64,000 nt of DNA from Desulfovibrio gilichinskyi (lineage in GTDB: Bacteria > Desulfobacterota > Desulfovibrionia > Desulfovibrionales > Desulfovibrionaceae), in the NCBI RefSeq assembly GCF_900177375.1, contig NZ_FWZU01000004.1, positions 372,001-436,000 of the forward strand, given 5' to 3'. The notes under the pieces are model-generated. The model made no database searches. It was not told the DNA's origin and was given only the letters and a program-made list of their open reading frames with translations. The translations under genes were made by a program, and so were the position numbers. Positions 8,099 to 16,926 of the stretch are shown piece by piece. Within the stretch, counting starts at the first letter, position 1. Each line of letters begins with the position of its first letter.

Positions 8099-10374
8099 TT
8101 ACTACCTCCCAATATCTTCATGCGATGACTCCAGACTCTGTGGACTAAATAAGTGTTTTCATCCGTCATTTCGTATTCAACCCAGTAAGTAACTATTGTC
8201 GGTCTGTAGTATATAAGTTTATGACCTGTATCGGTATTTTCTAGTACTTTTCCTGTTTTCTGTACTGCTTCAATGGTCTTCTTAATATCAGAAACAAGGA
8301 TGCGTCGTTCTTCCATAAGCTTTTCAGCTTCTTCAGTAAAAGAGACTTGAATTGATTCATAATCTGGGCGTGGCGTAGGTGAATCTTTCCAAATATTTTC
8401 CAGCAGCTGTTCTTTAAGCCGGACTCTGTTTTCACGCCTTTCAGAGTAGCGCGGCGCAGTCCGTGCGGCCGGGTCGATATCTTCTGAAGGGAAAATAAGA
8501 TCCAGTATGTTGAGACAGCGTTTACCTGTTTTTGCAAGCAGATCACGGCACATTGCGCAATATGTAATTCCGTCGCCGTCCAGCTTTGACGCTCTGTTTT
8601 CCGCAACTTTTTTGGATAACGGCTCGTTGGCATCGCTCAGCAATCCTCCGAAACCGCAACATTCTGTATAAAGCCCTGAAAGTTCAGGTTCTGTGAATTC
8701 TATTCCTAAATCTGAAAGTAAAAGGCGGACATCTGTTAAGAGTTTGTCGTTGTGTCTGGCCGAACATGGATCTTGTAAAGCTGGAATTGTTTTTGGCAAA
8801 ACAGGCTTTAAACTTTTACGATATTGGCTGAGCAAAGACCAGAGCGATGTGATATCTGCTTCCGGAATGGCTTTATGCAAAGTTTCCATGCACGAAGGAC
8901 AGGCTGCGATTATTTTGGGTTTGCCAAGGGATTCCCAATCAGAACGCAATTCAGCAGATTTTTTATCAAAAAGATCAACTATTCCTGACCAATCCGCCGG
9001 AGCGGAGCAGCAGCGGAGCATAAGTCCAGTTCCGCCAGTTAATGTGCCGCACAGATAACTGTACACACGTTTTACAGCATCCGGATCTGATGCCGGAAGC
9101 TGACATCCGGGAAAGAACGCCCACTCACTCTGTTCGAACCCGTCCTGATGGCGGTTGATAGCGCAAGCATCGCTGTCCGCAAATTCCATGTCACGCAGAG
9201 CAAACTCATGAGCTGATTGAGGCATAACCCCTTGCTCTACCAGATCTTTTCTTGCTTCTATGCAAAGGTTTTTCATGGAGAAATTTTCTGGGCATATCTC
9301 AGTGCACAAGTCGCATAGCATGCAGGAATTAATAAGCTTATTAGCTCTTCGTGTTCCCATTACGATGGACGCATTGTTGTATATCTGGCGGGCGAAAATC
9401 TTTGGATACTCTTTGAAGTTCTCTAGATATACGCAATTTTTAACACATTCCATACATTCGCAAAGAAGACAGCGGGAAGCCTCTTCTTTTGCTGATTCCG
9501 CAGTATACCCTTCGTTTGGAATGGCAACAGGAGGAAGCGGCTCAACTTTACTGATGTTTGTGAATAGTTTTGTCTCAAAAGGTTCATCACGTTCGCGCCC
9601 TGCAGACAGAGATGCATTCTGCATAAACCGTTCAATGGATAATGCTCCTTTGCGGCCTATTGCTATGAGTGTAATCGGTGATGTGTTCTTTTCCGGCTGA
9701 GATGCGGCAAAAAGTCCCTTCTTTTCCGTTTCAAGAGTTATGGAAGAAGGGGCGGAAATTTTAAGATTTTCAGGGGTGCATGCTATGGGGTCTGCAAATA
9801 CTGCATCGAAATTTTTAAGAGATTCTTCGGTAAAATTATCATCAAAAGTACTGTTTTCAACAAAAGTTACACCCATTTTTTTGATGACTTCAATTTCCTG
9901 ATTGAAAATTTCTATCGTCAGTAAGTCTTGGGGCAGCGTTTTAAAAACTTCATTCAGCTTGCCTAAAAAGAGTGTGACAGTAAAACCTTTTTTAGCAAGG
10001 TCCCATGCGGCAGTCAGTCCTGGCAGAAATCCACCGAGAACAGCAACTGTTTTTCCTCGTGGAGGTAATGGCCTGAAAGGAGGAGTACGCTTTGTATTTT
10101 CAGCGCAAAATCTTTCAAGACCGGCCATTTCAATACCGCCGCCGACTTCCTCGCGCAGGCATGAATTTTTACATGGAGCATCACAAATACGCGCTGTTAC
10201 GGCAGGGAACGGTAATGTCCGGCACAGAACGGCCCATGCTTTGTCTACTTGTCCCGCTGCAATCAGCTTACAGAATTCCCGTCCATCAACGTGAAGAGGG
10301 CAAGCTGCTTTACAACGCGGCGGTTCTTCCTGAATACATTTGGCTTCCCATTCGCGAAGTGAATTCTGTTCCAT
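8095..10374 (-). CDS. dicluster-binding / CCG-domain redox protein
   Basis: 759 residues. The N-terminal domain has the GltD-type dicluster cysteines (CKAACPLHVDGREF, then ICDAPCKNSC). Next is a flavin/NAD Rossmann segment reading VAVLGGFLPGLTAA, where the middle glycine of GXGXXG is replaced by phenylalanine. Two ferredoxin-like cluster motifs follow near 300-360 (CLLCECMECVKNC and CMLCDLCTEICP). After these come heterodisulfide-reductase-like CCG motifs (FFPGCQLPAS, CPSCMETL, TECCGFGG, CAMCRDLL). A basic tail of about 110 residues is unassigned. It probably accepts electrons from the aldehyde oxidoreductase made by the gene immediately before it. Whether it still binds FAD is doubtful. Confidence 0.85.
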   Translation of the reverse strand: MEQNSLREWEAKCIQEEPPRCKAACPLHVDGREFCKLIAAGQVDKAWAVLCRTLPFPAVTARICDAPCKNSCLREEVGGGIEMAGLERFCAENTKRTPPFRPLPPRGKTVAVLGGFLPGLTAAWDLAKKGFTVTLFLGKLNEVFKTLPQDLLTIEIFNQEIEVIKKMGVTFVENSTFDDNFTEESLKNFDAVFADPIACTPENLKISAPSSITLETEKKGLFAASQPEKNTSPITLIAIGRKGALSIERFMQNASLSAGRERDEPFETKLFTNISKVEPLPPVAIPNEGYTAESAKEEASRCLLCECMECVKNCVYLENFKEYPKIFARQIYNNASIVMGTRRANKLINSCMLCDLCTEICPENFSMKNLCIEARKDLVEQGVMPQSAHEFALRDMEFADSDACAINRHQDGFEQSEWAFFPGCQLPASDPDAVKRVYSYLCGTLTGGTGLMLRCCSAPADWSGIVDLFDKKSAELRSDWESLGKPKIIAACPSCMETLHKAIPEADITSLWSLLSQYRKSLKPVLPKTIPALQDPCSARHNDKLLTDVRLLLSDLGIEFTEPELSGLYTECCGFGGLLSDANEPLSKKVAENRASKLDGDGITYCAMCRDLLAKTGKRCLNILDLIFPSEDIDPAARTAPRYSERRENRVRLKEQLLENIWKDSPTPRPDYESIQVSFTEEAEKLMEERRILVSDIKKTIEAVQKTGKVLENTDTGHKLIYYRPTIVTYWVEYEMTDENTYLVHRVWSHRMKILGGSK

Positions 10375-10400
10375 AATGCTCCCGTGGCTGTTAAATAAAG

Positions 10401-10444
10401 AAGGCCGTGATCGCGTGCTCTAAAACACACGACCACGACCTTTT
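10401..10444 (-). terminator. 15-bp hairpin after the aldehyde oxidoreductase gene
   Basis: Two 15-base arms (10403-10417 and 10426-10440) enclose an eight-base loop. As a minus-strand RNA all 15 positions pair, three of them as G-U wobbles. On the plus strand those three would be C-A mismatches. A U-rich tail follows on the minus strand. It sits between mop and the redox gene and may act as a partial terminator or 3' end stabiliser that favours high mop expression. Confidence 0.7.
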
Positions 10445-10453
10445 AAGATATAA

Positions 10454-13177
10454 CTAAGCTTTTGCTTTCATTGCAGCAAGAACCTTTTCAGGTCTGGCCG
10501 GCAGATGAGTAACGCGTGCGCCGCATGCGTTGTAGATAGCGTTGATAACTGCGCCATGAGGACATGTCAAAGGCAGTTCACCAACTCCGGATGCCCCATG
10601 AGGACCTTCTGGACGAGCAGTTTCAACATAAACAATTTCCATATCGTCTGGAATTTGCTTGATGTAAGGGAAACCTGCGCCGACCATGGTAGAATGTTTA
10701 ATGATATCTTCATAGTCTTCAGTAAGAGCAATTCCGATACCCTGAGCAAGTCCACCGTAGATCTGACCGTCAACAACGAGTCTGTTGTTGATTTTACCGA
10801 TGTCGGTAACGAGAGTTGCTTTTTCAACGGATGTTTTACCAGTTGCAATCTCTACAGCAACTTCCATCATGAACAGTCCGTACATGTAGCATGCAAATGG
10901 GCTACCCTGACCGTCTGCATCACATTCAGTACAAGGGGAGGTCCAAGAACCGCTGTAGCGAAGGGCTTTGTTTTCTTTGACCATTTCGTCATAAGAGCGA
11001 TATTTGCCGTCTGCTTTACGCATAGCATCCAGTAATTCTCTACATGTTGCGACAATGGCATTACCGATAACAACCTGTGAACGGCTACCACCTGCAGGTC
11101 CGCCGTTAGGGCAGGTGCGGGTGTCGTTCATGACAAGGTGAATCTGTTCAGGAGCAAGTCCGAGCGGACGGAGAGTTTCGTGAGCTGTTCCAAGAACACC
11201 CATGTCAGCACCCTGACCATGATCAAGCCAGCAGGCATACATGGTTACAGTTCCGTCAGCGTGGAGTTCAATTTCAGCACCGGCACTGTCCGGTCCATCA
11301 AGTCCGCAACCGTAAACACCGAGGGCAAGACCTACACCGTGTTTAATAGTGTCGGTGGATTTTTTAGCAACGCGTTTTTTGGCTGCTTCATACAAAGGAC
11401 GAGCCTGAGTGAATATTTCTTCAAGGCTTAAGACTTCAGGAGTCTGGCCTGTCGGAGTTGTAGAACCTTCGCGGTAGATGTTCTTATAGCGAAGATCAAA
11501 TGGATCCATGTTGAGTTTTTCTGCCAATTCATCCATCAGAACTTCGGATGCAAATTCAACTTCTGTTGAACCGTATCCACGGAAAGCAGAACCCCATGCG
11601 TGGTTGGTACAAACAGTGCGACCTTTACCACGGATGGAAGCGATGTCGTAACCTGCGCCGATGAACTGAGCCCCGCGGAGAGTTAGCAGGTCACCGAATT
11701 CGGAGTATGGACCGTGGTCACAAATCCAGTCGGTTTCCATGGAGCGGAGTTTGCCGTCGCTGTCAGCGGCAAGGCGAACTGTTGTGAAGAACGGTGAACG
11801 TTTTCCTGTGTAAGTCTGCTGCTGGAACCATGTGTAGTTAAGGAATACTGGTTTTCCGGTAGCAAGACATGCAACACCGACAAGGGCTTCCATGGTAGGG
11901 CTGAATTTGTAACCGAAAGTACCGCCTGCAAAGTTCTGGACCATGATCAGGTTTTCAAGTTCGATTCCCATACCCGGAGCAATCATTGCTGCATGGAGAT
12001 GCAGGCCGATTGACTTGGAGTGTATGCAAAGTTTGCCGTCGTCATCCATGTATGCAAAACCTACATCTGGTTCAATCGGCATGTGCGGCTGACGTGAAAC
12101 ATAAAAGTTATCTTCGATAACAGCATCAGCCTTATCAAAAATAGCAGCAGTATCTTCGCCTTTGGCAACTTTCTGTTCAAAGTAAACGTTAGGTGTGCCG
12201 GGATGAATTTCGATTGCATCATCAGCCATCGCTGCAGGTGCGCTCATGTATTCTGGCAACTGTTCAATTTTTACAACAACTTTTTCAGCTGCGGCTTTTG
12301 CGTGTTTTTCTGTGTCAGCACAGACAATGGCAATTGCATCACCGAACTGGAATATTTTCTTTTCAGCAAGAATAGGTCTGTCCCATCCGTCACCTTTATT
12401 AGTCGGGAAGGTGATCAGACCGGTAATGAGGTTCTTACCTTTGATATCTTTGTGGGTAACAATCTTAAAAACACCTTCCATCTTTTCAGCTTCACTGGTG
12501 TCGATGGAAAGAATGTTTGCATGTGACACTTCAGCCTGTACCAACGCACATCTGAGAGTTCCTTCAGGCATCTTGATACCGAGGTCTGCGCCGTAATCAA
12601 GTGTTCCGGTAACTTTGGCAACAGCTGTTGGGCGTGGGTATTTTGAACCCCAGATGCGTCCGTCTTCAGGAATCTTGAAGAGTAGGTCTTCAACTTTCAT
12701 GTCACCGCGCATAACTGCGGCAGCGTCCATGGTTGCATCAACAAGCTGTTTGTAACCTGTACAACGGCAGGCGTTACGATGTTTCTGGAACCAGTTGCGG
12801 ACATCTTCGCGAGTTGGAGACGGGTTTGATAAAATGAGACCGTAGGTGGAAATAATAAAACCTGGAGTACAGAATCCGCACTGTGCAGCGCCATGTGCCA
12901 TCCATGCAATCTGGATAGGATGCATCTGAGTTGGTGTTCCGATTCCTTCAGTGGTCAGGATTTCAGTAAAGTCTTCAACTCGGCTCATTTTAAGGGAACA
13001 TGTGCGTTTTACTTTTCCATCCATAAGGACAGAACAACTACCGCATTGTCCGGTTCCGCAACCAATTTTAACACTGGTCAGACCCAAATTTTCGCGTAAA
13101 ACCGTAGCTAACGGGGTGTCGTTCTCCACAATCACCACGCGTTCTACTCCGTTAACTTTAAGAGTTCTTTTGATCAT
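10454..13177 (-). CDS. mop: molybdenum aldehyde oxidoreductase (MOP type)
   Basis: 907 residues, the same length as the D. gigas enzyme of the xanthine oxidase family. Two [2Fe-2S] sites are visible: C40, C45, C48, C60 (plant ferredoxin-like) and C100, C103, C137, C139. The large molybdenum domain follows directly without an FAD domain, as expected for MOP. The catalytic glutamate lies in GVGELP near residue 867. The enzyme oxidises aldehydes to carboxylates in the cytoplasm using molybdopterin cytosine dinucleotide. The start ATG is preceded by AAGGAGG at eight bases. The upstream neighbour is a Mog-like protein, and downstream genes supply electron transfer, MocA and XdhC functions. Confidence 0.96.
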   Translation of the reverse strand: MIKRTLKVNGVERVVIVENDTPLATVLRENLGLTSVKIGCGTGQCGSCSVLMDGKVKRTCSLKMSRVEDFTEILTTEGIGTPTQMHPIQIAWMAHGAAQCGFCTPGFIISTYGLILSNPSPTREDVRNWFQKHRNACRCTGYKQLVDATMDAAAVMRGDMKVEDLLFKIPEDGRIWGSKYPRPTAVAKVTGTLDYGADLGIKMPEGTLRCALVQAEVSHANILSIDTSEAEKMEGVFKIVTHKDIKGKNLITGLITFPTNKGDGWDRPILAEKKIFQFGDAIAIVCADTEKHAKAAAEKVVVKIEQLPEYMSAPAAMADDAIEIHPGTPNVYFEQKVAKGEDTAAIFDKADAVIEDNFYVSRQPHMPIEPDVGFAYMDDDGKLCIHSKSIGLHLHAAMIAPGMGIELENLIMVQNFAGGTFGYKFSPTMEALVGVACLATGKPVFLNYTWFQQQTYTGKRSPFFTTVRLAADSDGKLRSMETDWICDHGPYSEFGDLLTLRGAQFIGAGYDIASIRGKGRTVCTNHAWGSAFRGYGSTEVEFASEVLMDELAEKLNMDPFDLRYKNIYREGSTTPTGQTPEVLSLEEIFTQARPLYEAAKKRVAKKSTDTIKHGVGLALGVYGCGLDGPDSAGAEIELHADGTVTMYACWLDHGQGADMGVLGTAHETLRPLGLAPEQIHLVMNDTRTCPNGGPAGGSRSQVVIGNAIVATCRELLDAMRKADGKYRSYDEMVKENKALRYSGSWTSPCTECDADGQGSPFACYMYGLFMMEVAVEIATGKTSVEKATLVTDIGKINNRLVVDGQIYGGLAQGIGIALTEDYEDIIKHSTMVGAGFPYIKQIPDDMEIVYVETARPEGPHGASGVGELPLTCPHGAVINAIYNACGARVTHLPARPEKVLAAMKAKA

Positions 13178-13244
13178 CCTAGGAGCCTCCTTAAAAGAAT
13201 TTCTGTTTTAATATAATTAGGCGCCCGAAACAGGCGTCAATTGA

Positions 13245-14264
13245 CTATTTACCAAAGGAACAGAGAGGGTAGCGGCAAGTCTCGCATCCGGCACAGAATC
13301 CTCCGTGCCCGAGAGCCGCAATTTCTTTTCGTGTCGGACGTTCTCCCGCAACAATTCGCGGCACGATCAGGTCAAAAATACTGGCCCGGTAATACATCAC
13401 GCAGCCGGGCAGCCCGATAATCGGCACGCCGTTAAGGTATGCCAGCATGAACATTACTCCTGGGAATGACGGTGTTCCGTAAGTGACCACCTCTGCTCCG
13501 GTTGAGCGGATACTTGCGGGGGTCTGGTCATCTGGATCAACGCTCATCCCACCGGTCAGCACAACCATTTGCGCCCCGTCATCAATACATTTCATGATTG
13601 CGGCACGGGTCATTTCAGGGTCATCGCTGACAAGTGTCTGGGAAATTACTTCAGAATTTAAGGCATTGAATTTTTTGCGGATAACAGGTCCGAATTTGTC
13701 TTGAATGCGTCCTGTGTAAACTTCGCTTCCTGTTGTTATGAGGGCTACGTTCAAATGCTTGAAAGGTTTAACACTGACAATTGGTCCGGATTCTCTGCAG
13801 ATTTTCTCAACTTCTATTATTTTACTCTCATCAATGACGAGTGGAACTACCCGTGTTCCGGCAACATCGCGTGGTTCAGTAATTTGAATTCCGTTATGCA
13901 TAGTCGCCAGTACGACTTCATCAATGGAATTAATACGTTCAAGAGCTTCTACATTGATGGAAAGCAACCCTGGGGCAGCCTTCATATTGATGCGTCCTTC
14001 AGATATGGCGGAAAGAGTTATTCCAGGACCTGCTGCAGCATTGGCAATGCGTCGCGCTGCATCATTTTCATGCAGCTGACCTTCTTCAAGTGTAAGAATA
14101 TAAACGTGTTCTTTGCCTATTTCGAGCAGAACAGGAATATCTTCCTGTTTGATAATATGTCCTTTTCTAAAAGCAGGACCTTTGAATTCGCCCGGAACAA
14201 TACGGGTCATATCATGGCAAAGCACGCTTCCTATGGAATCCTGAACAGGCACTGTTTTCATCAT
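13245..14264 (-). CDS. MoeA/Mog-like molybdopterin-binding protein with a four-cysteine tail
   Basis: 339 residues. After an N-terminal MoeA-like region the molybdopterin-binding (MoCF) fold is seen from about residue 170: LITTGSEVYTGRIQDKFGPVI, LTGGMSVDPDDQTPASI and a GLPGCVMYY segment. The protein ends in C-AG-C-ET-C-RYPL-C followed by SFGK, a CX2CX2CX4C tail not found in ordinary MoeA or MogA. The C-terminal two thirds resemble residues 220-562 of the FmdE fusion at 21783. It is probably involved in molybdate or tungstate insertion into cofactor for the aldehyde oxidoreductase encoded next. Adjacent ATG codons make the exact start (14264 or 14261) uncertain. Confidence 0.85.
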   Translation of the reverse strand: MMKTVPVQDSIGSVLCHDMTRIVPGEFKGPAFRKGHIIKQEDIPVLLEIGKEHVYILTLEEGQLHENDAARRIANAAAGPGITLSAISEGRINMKAAPGLLSINVEALERINSIDEVVLATMHNGIQITEPRDVAGTRVVPLVIDESKIIEVEKICRESGPIVSVKPFKHLNVALITTGSEVYTGRIQDKFGPVIRKKFNALNSEVISQTLVSDDPEMTRAAIMKCIDDGAQMVVLTGGMSVDPDDQTPASIRSTGAEVVTYGTPSFPGVMFMLAYLNGVPIIGLPGCVMYYRASIFDLIVPRIVAGERPTRKEIAALGHGGFCAGCETCRYPLCSFGK

Positions 14265-14376
14265 GAGTGAGTGGCTCCAGAGTATGGTTTTATGCTTATT
14301 GCTTGCGTCTTTCGCGTAGACACAGTTTTCGAATTAATAAGTATTTTGCAATTTTTGTTGTTATAATTCGAATCTG

Positions 14377-14394
14377 TATGTCTAGGTAGACATA
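14377..14394. promoter_or_regulatory. inverted-repeat operator TATGTCTA-GG-TAGACATA
   Basis: A perfect 8-bp inverted repeat with a two-base spacer, about 113 bp upstream of the Mog-like gene that opens the aldehyde oxidoreductase cluster. TTGACT (minus strand, 14402-14397) just upstream could be a -35 element, which would place the repeat over the promoter as a repressor site. The same 8-2-8 layout and the identical right half occur at 21740-21757. TunR or the ModE-like protein of this window are the likely binders (inference). Confidence 0.6.
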
Positions 14395-14749
14395 ATAAGT
14401 CAAGCTGTTAATCCGAACAGATATGAAAAATATAGCGGCTTTGATCTATTCTTCGCATCTGAAAATTTGATAACAACAGAAGGCAGCTCCTTTTTTGGGA
14501 GCTAATTAAAGGACTCTTTAAGCAAGAAGAGGTCCAAAATAATATTGTTGATATTCCAAATGGTTAAGTGATTGGCGGTGTGGCAAAGTGGATCGTTTAT
14601 AGAATGAAAAGAATAAAGAAAGATGTAAGTAATATTATTACAATAAAACTAATATGCGTTAGGTGGCATAAAAAATGAGTTAAAACGTGCTGTGTCGTTT
14701 TGTCTCACTTTTGAAGGAATGTGTGTCACAAGTTGTTGCAGTTAAATTA
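14395..14749. other. non-coding interval between the mop and mod clusters
   Basis: About 355 AT-rich bases between the operator and the end of the DUF364 gene. A short AGCTCC/GGAGCT inverted repeat near 14488-14506 has a T-rich loop rather than a T-run tail. I see no gene or clear terminator here. Confidence 0.5.
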
Positions 14750-15481
14750 CTAGCTGCTTTCAGCGCAAAAACGGGTCCATCCCATTAAATCTGCAGCTGC
14801 GGAAACGGTGGTGCCAAAGAAAATAGTCGGCTTGTTTTCGACCAAAAAGTCAGTGATGGTTTCGTTAACAAGGGTTGATCCTGTGACAATAAGCAGGTCC
14901 GCTGAGTCGATAGCTTTTGCCGTGTCAGCAGGGCCTTCAATAATTATTCCGCATTTGTTGACGCCGATGTTGTCGGGATCCAAATCAACAACTCTAAGAT
15001 CGAATTTAGGGGCAAAAGCTTTAATCATTGCCGGCTGATATCCTATTTGTGTGATGCGGATTTTGCCGTATTTTTCCATAACATATTCAGCAAATTTAGG
15101 AGCGCAAAGGGCTGGTCCTTCATTGCGACAGTGAATAGTATGATCAGTTTGCCCTAAATTAGATTGAACTGCATTAAGGGAGGATACGAATATTGCACGG
15201 CGAAAGTTGTTTTCAAGTTTCATTTCGCAAACTTCCCGAAGCGAAGTGCTGAAATCTCCAAAACGGTCTGTGAAAGCTTGTCCTTTGGAACCGCGGAATT
15301 CTGCTTCCATCAGTTTTTCTTTACCGCGCAGCAAAGGAAAATCATCACCTTCAGGGTTGCCTATAGCTTCTTCTGTGCTCAGTATTCTGGCTGTAATGGA
15401 AATGTTTTCATCAAGAATACCTTCTTTTTCCCAAATTTTGCGCGCTTTTTCCTGAATCTGATTTAAAATTGATTTACTCAT
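14750..15481 (-). CDS. DUF364-type Rossmann-like protein
   Basis: 243 residues resembling the DUF364 family, annotated as putative heavy-metal chelation proteins. Visible features are RRAIFVSSLNAVQSN near residue 92, a C/H-containing HCRNEGPALCAPKF segment, GKIRITQIGYQPAMI, VVDLDPDNIG and ADLLIVTGSTLVNETI. It is the last gene of the operon for molybdate/tungstate uptake, 42 bases after modB2. Position suggests a role in handling the imported oxyanion. No enzymatic residue can be assigned. Confidence 0.75.
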   Translation of the reverse strand: MSKSILNQIQEKARKIWEKEGILDENISITARILSTEEAIGNPEGDDFPLLRGKEKLMEAEFRGSKGQAFTDRFGDFSTSLREVCEMKLENNFRRAIFVSSLNAVQSNLGQTDHTIHCRNEGPALCAPKFAEYVMEKYGKIRITQIGYQPAMIKAFAPKFDLRVVDLDPDNIGVNKCGIIIEGPADTAKAIDSADLLIVTGSTLVNETITDFLVENKPTIFFGTTVSAAADLMGWTRFCAESS

Positions 15482-15523
15482 TTTATGCCTTAATTCTTTG
15501 AAGTTATATTCTCAGCCATTAAT

Positions 15524-16195
15524 TTAATTGTCGGAGACTTTTTTTAAAACAACAAACATTGCAACCGATACTGCGCCTATAATCATCGAAAGTACTATAG
15601 CTCTTTCAAATTCACCATTGAAAACAGAATTGTATATTTCCAGTGAAAGAGTGTTTGTTCTGCCTATAATGTTCCCGCCAAGCATCAATGTCATACCGAC
15701 TTCGCCAAGTGATCTGCCAAGTGCCAGCAACATCCCTGCTGCAATGCTGCGTTTGGCATATGGCAGTAATACCCGCAGAAGAATTACAGTTTCTGATTTT
15801 CCAAGTACTGCCGCTACTTCGCTAAGTCTAGCTGCTTCTGCCGATTTAAGTGCGGCTTGAATCGGCTTTACAGCTAGAGGAAGTCCCGCAATGAATGCAG
15901 CAACCACCAGCCCGGGAAAACTGAAAATGATGTTGTCTCCGAACAAAGGGCTCATCGGTCCGCTTCTGCCTAGCAGCAGAAGAAGTCCGAAGCCCATTGC
16001 AACGGGTGGAAAAACAAGTGGCATTGTCACAGCTGTATCCATGATATTGTTAAGAGTTCCATGCGAACGGGCAAGCCAGCACGCAAGAGGAATTCCGAGC
16101 AATATCTGCAGGAGTCCGGAAACAGCCAGAACTTTACCCGAAAGAATAAGCGGGCGCATTGTTGAGCTGTCTGAAAGGATAGCCGTGAAATCCAT
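15524..16195 (-). CDS. ABC permease, molybdate/tungstate type (second copy)
   Basis: 223 residues with five or more membrane segments. The cytoplasmic coupling loop is EVAAVLGKSETVILLRVLLPYAKRSI near residues 127-152, and the segment ALGRSLGEVGMTLMLGG is typical of ModB, TupB and WtpB. It is translated right after the second binding protein: the TAG of that gene is within the ribosome-binding stretch. Together with the first permease it must share the one ATPase at 16926-17630. Confidence 0.88.
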   Translation of the reverse strand: MDFTAILSDSSTMRPLILSGKVLAVSGLLQILLGIPLACWLARSHGTLNNIMDTAVTMPLVFPPVAMGFGLLLLLGRSGPMSPLFGDNIIFSFPGLVVAAFIAGLPLAVKPIQAALKSAEAARLSEVAAVLGKSETVILLRVLLPYAKRSIAAGMLLALGRSLGEVGMTLMLGGNIIGRTNTLSLEIYNSVFNGEFERAIVLSMIIGAVSVAMFVVLKKVSDN

Positions 16196-16203
16196 TAATT
16201 AAC

Positions 16204-16926
16204 CTACATGCCGTGTTTGGCAGTAATTTTAGCCGCTTCCTCAGTTGTGAGGAATTTTAAAAAGTCTTCACAGTCTTTCTGATTTGCGGAGGTTTCCAGC
16301 TGACCGATAATAATGTTGATAGGAGAATAATCTTTCTGATCAATAAGAACATACCCGCCGATTGAGTTAGCGATTTTGCGTGCATGTGTAAGATTGATAA
16401 ATGCGTAATCAACTTCTCCTGCAACAACATATGATGCGGATTGCGGAACCGTGGCAACAATGAGTAATTTTGACTCGATTTTATCGTATATTCCCGTGTT
16501 TTTGAAATATTGCAGAGCGGCCTTTCCATAGATGGCCCGATTGGTGTCAGGAATAGCTATACGGGTCACTTTAGCATTCAGCAGGTCAGTTTTATCATGA
16601 AAACTGCTTCCTTTTGGAAATGCTACAACAAGTTTGCCGTTGCCTATTTTGTGTGTGGTTTTGAAAGGCAATTTTGCTTTTTTAAGGAAATTAGCATCAC
16701 CGAGAACCATATCGACTGCTCCGCTGACACTGGCCTGCGCCGTAACGCGAGACATATTGCCGTAGATGCGTTCAATCTGGTTGCCGGTTTCTTTTGTGTA
16801 GGTATCGGCTAAGTCGTCAACAAGTGAACGGTAACCTGCACCGGAAGCGAGTATCATTTTAGATTGAGCTGCCGCAGGAATGCATAGAACTAATAAAAAA
16901 ATCAGAAACAGTTGATTGATACGCAT
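16204..16926 (-). CDS. periplasmic molybdate/tungstate-binding protein (second copy)
   Basis: 240 residues with a signal peptide (hydrophobic core residues 5-18, likely cleavage after PAAAQS). The mature protein begins MILASGAGYRSLVDDLADTY, as in ModA-like binding proteins that bind the oxyanion through Ser/Thr and backbone groups. DMVLGDANFL and GEVDYAFINLTHAR are ligand-region motifs. It differs clearly from the first ModA at 18285. Its start overlaps the stop of modC by one base (TAATG). Different anion preference of the two binding proteins is inference. Confidence 0.87.
   Translation of the reverse strand: MRINQLFLIFLLVLCIPAAAQSKMILASGAGYRSLVDDLADTYTKETGNQIERIYGNMSRVTAQASVSGAVDMVLGDANFLKKAKLPFKTTHKIGNGKLVVAFPKGSSFHDKTDLLNAKVTRIAIPDTNRAIYGKAALQYFKNTGIYDKIESKLLIVATVPQSASYVVAGEVDYAFINLTHARKIANSIGGYVLIDQKDYSPINIIIGQLETSANQKDCEDFLKFLTTEEAAKITAKHGM

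Noticed and set aside
13196-13244. A terminator between the Mog-like gene and mop
   Set aside because: Only a four-pair CGCC/GGCG stem near 13222-13237 and no T run; read-through is more likely.
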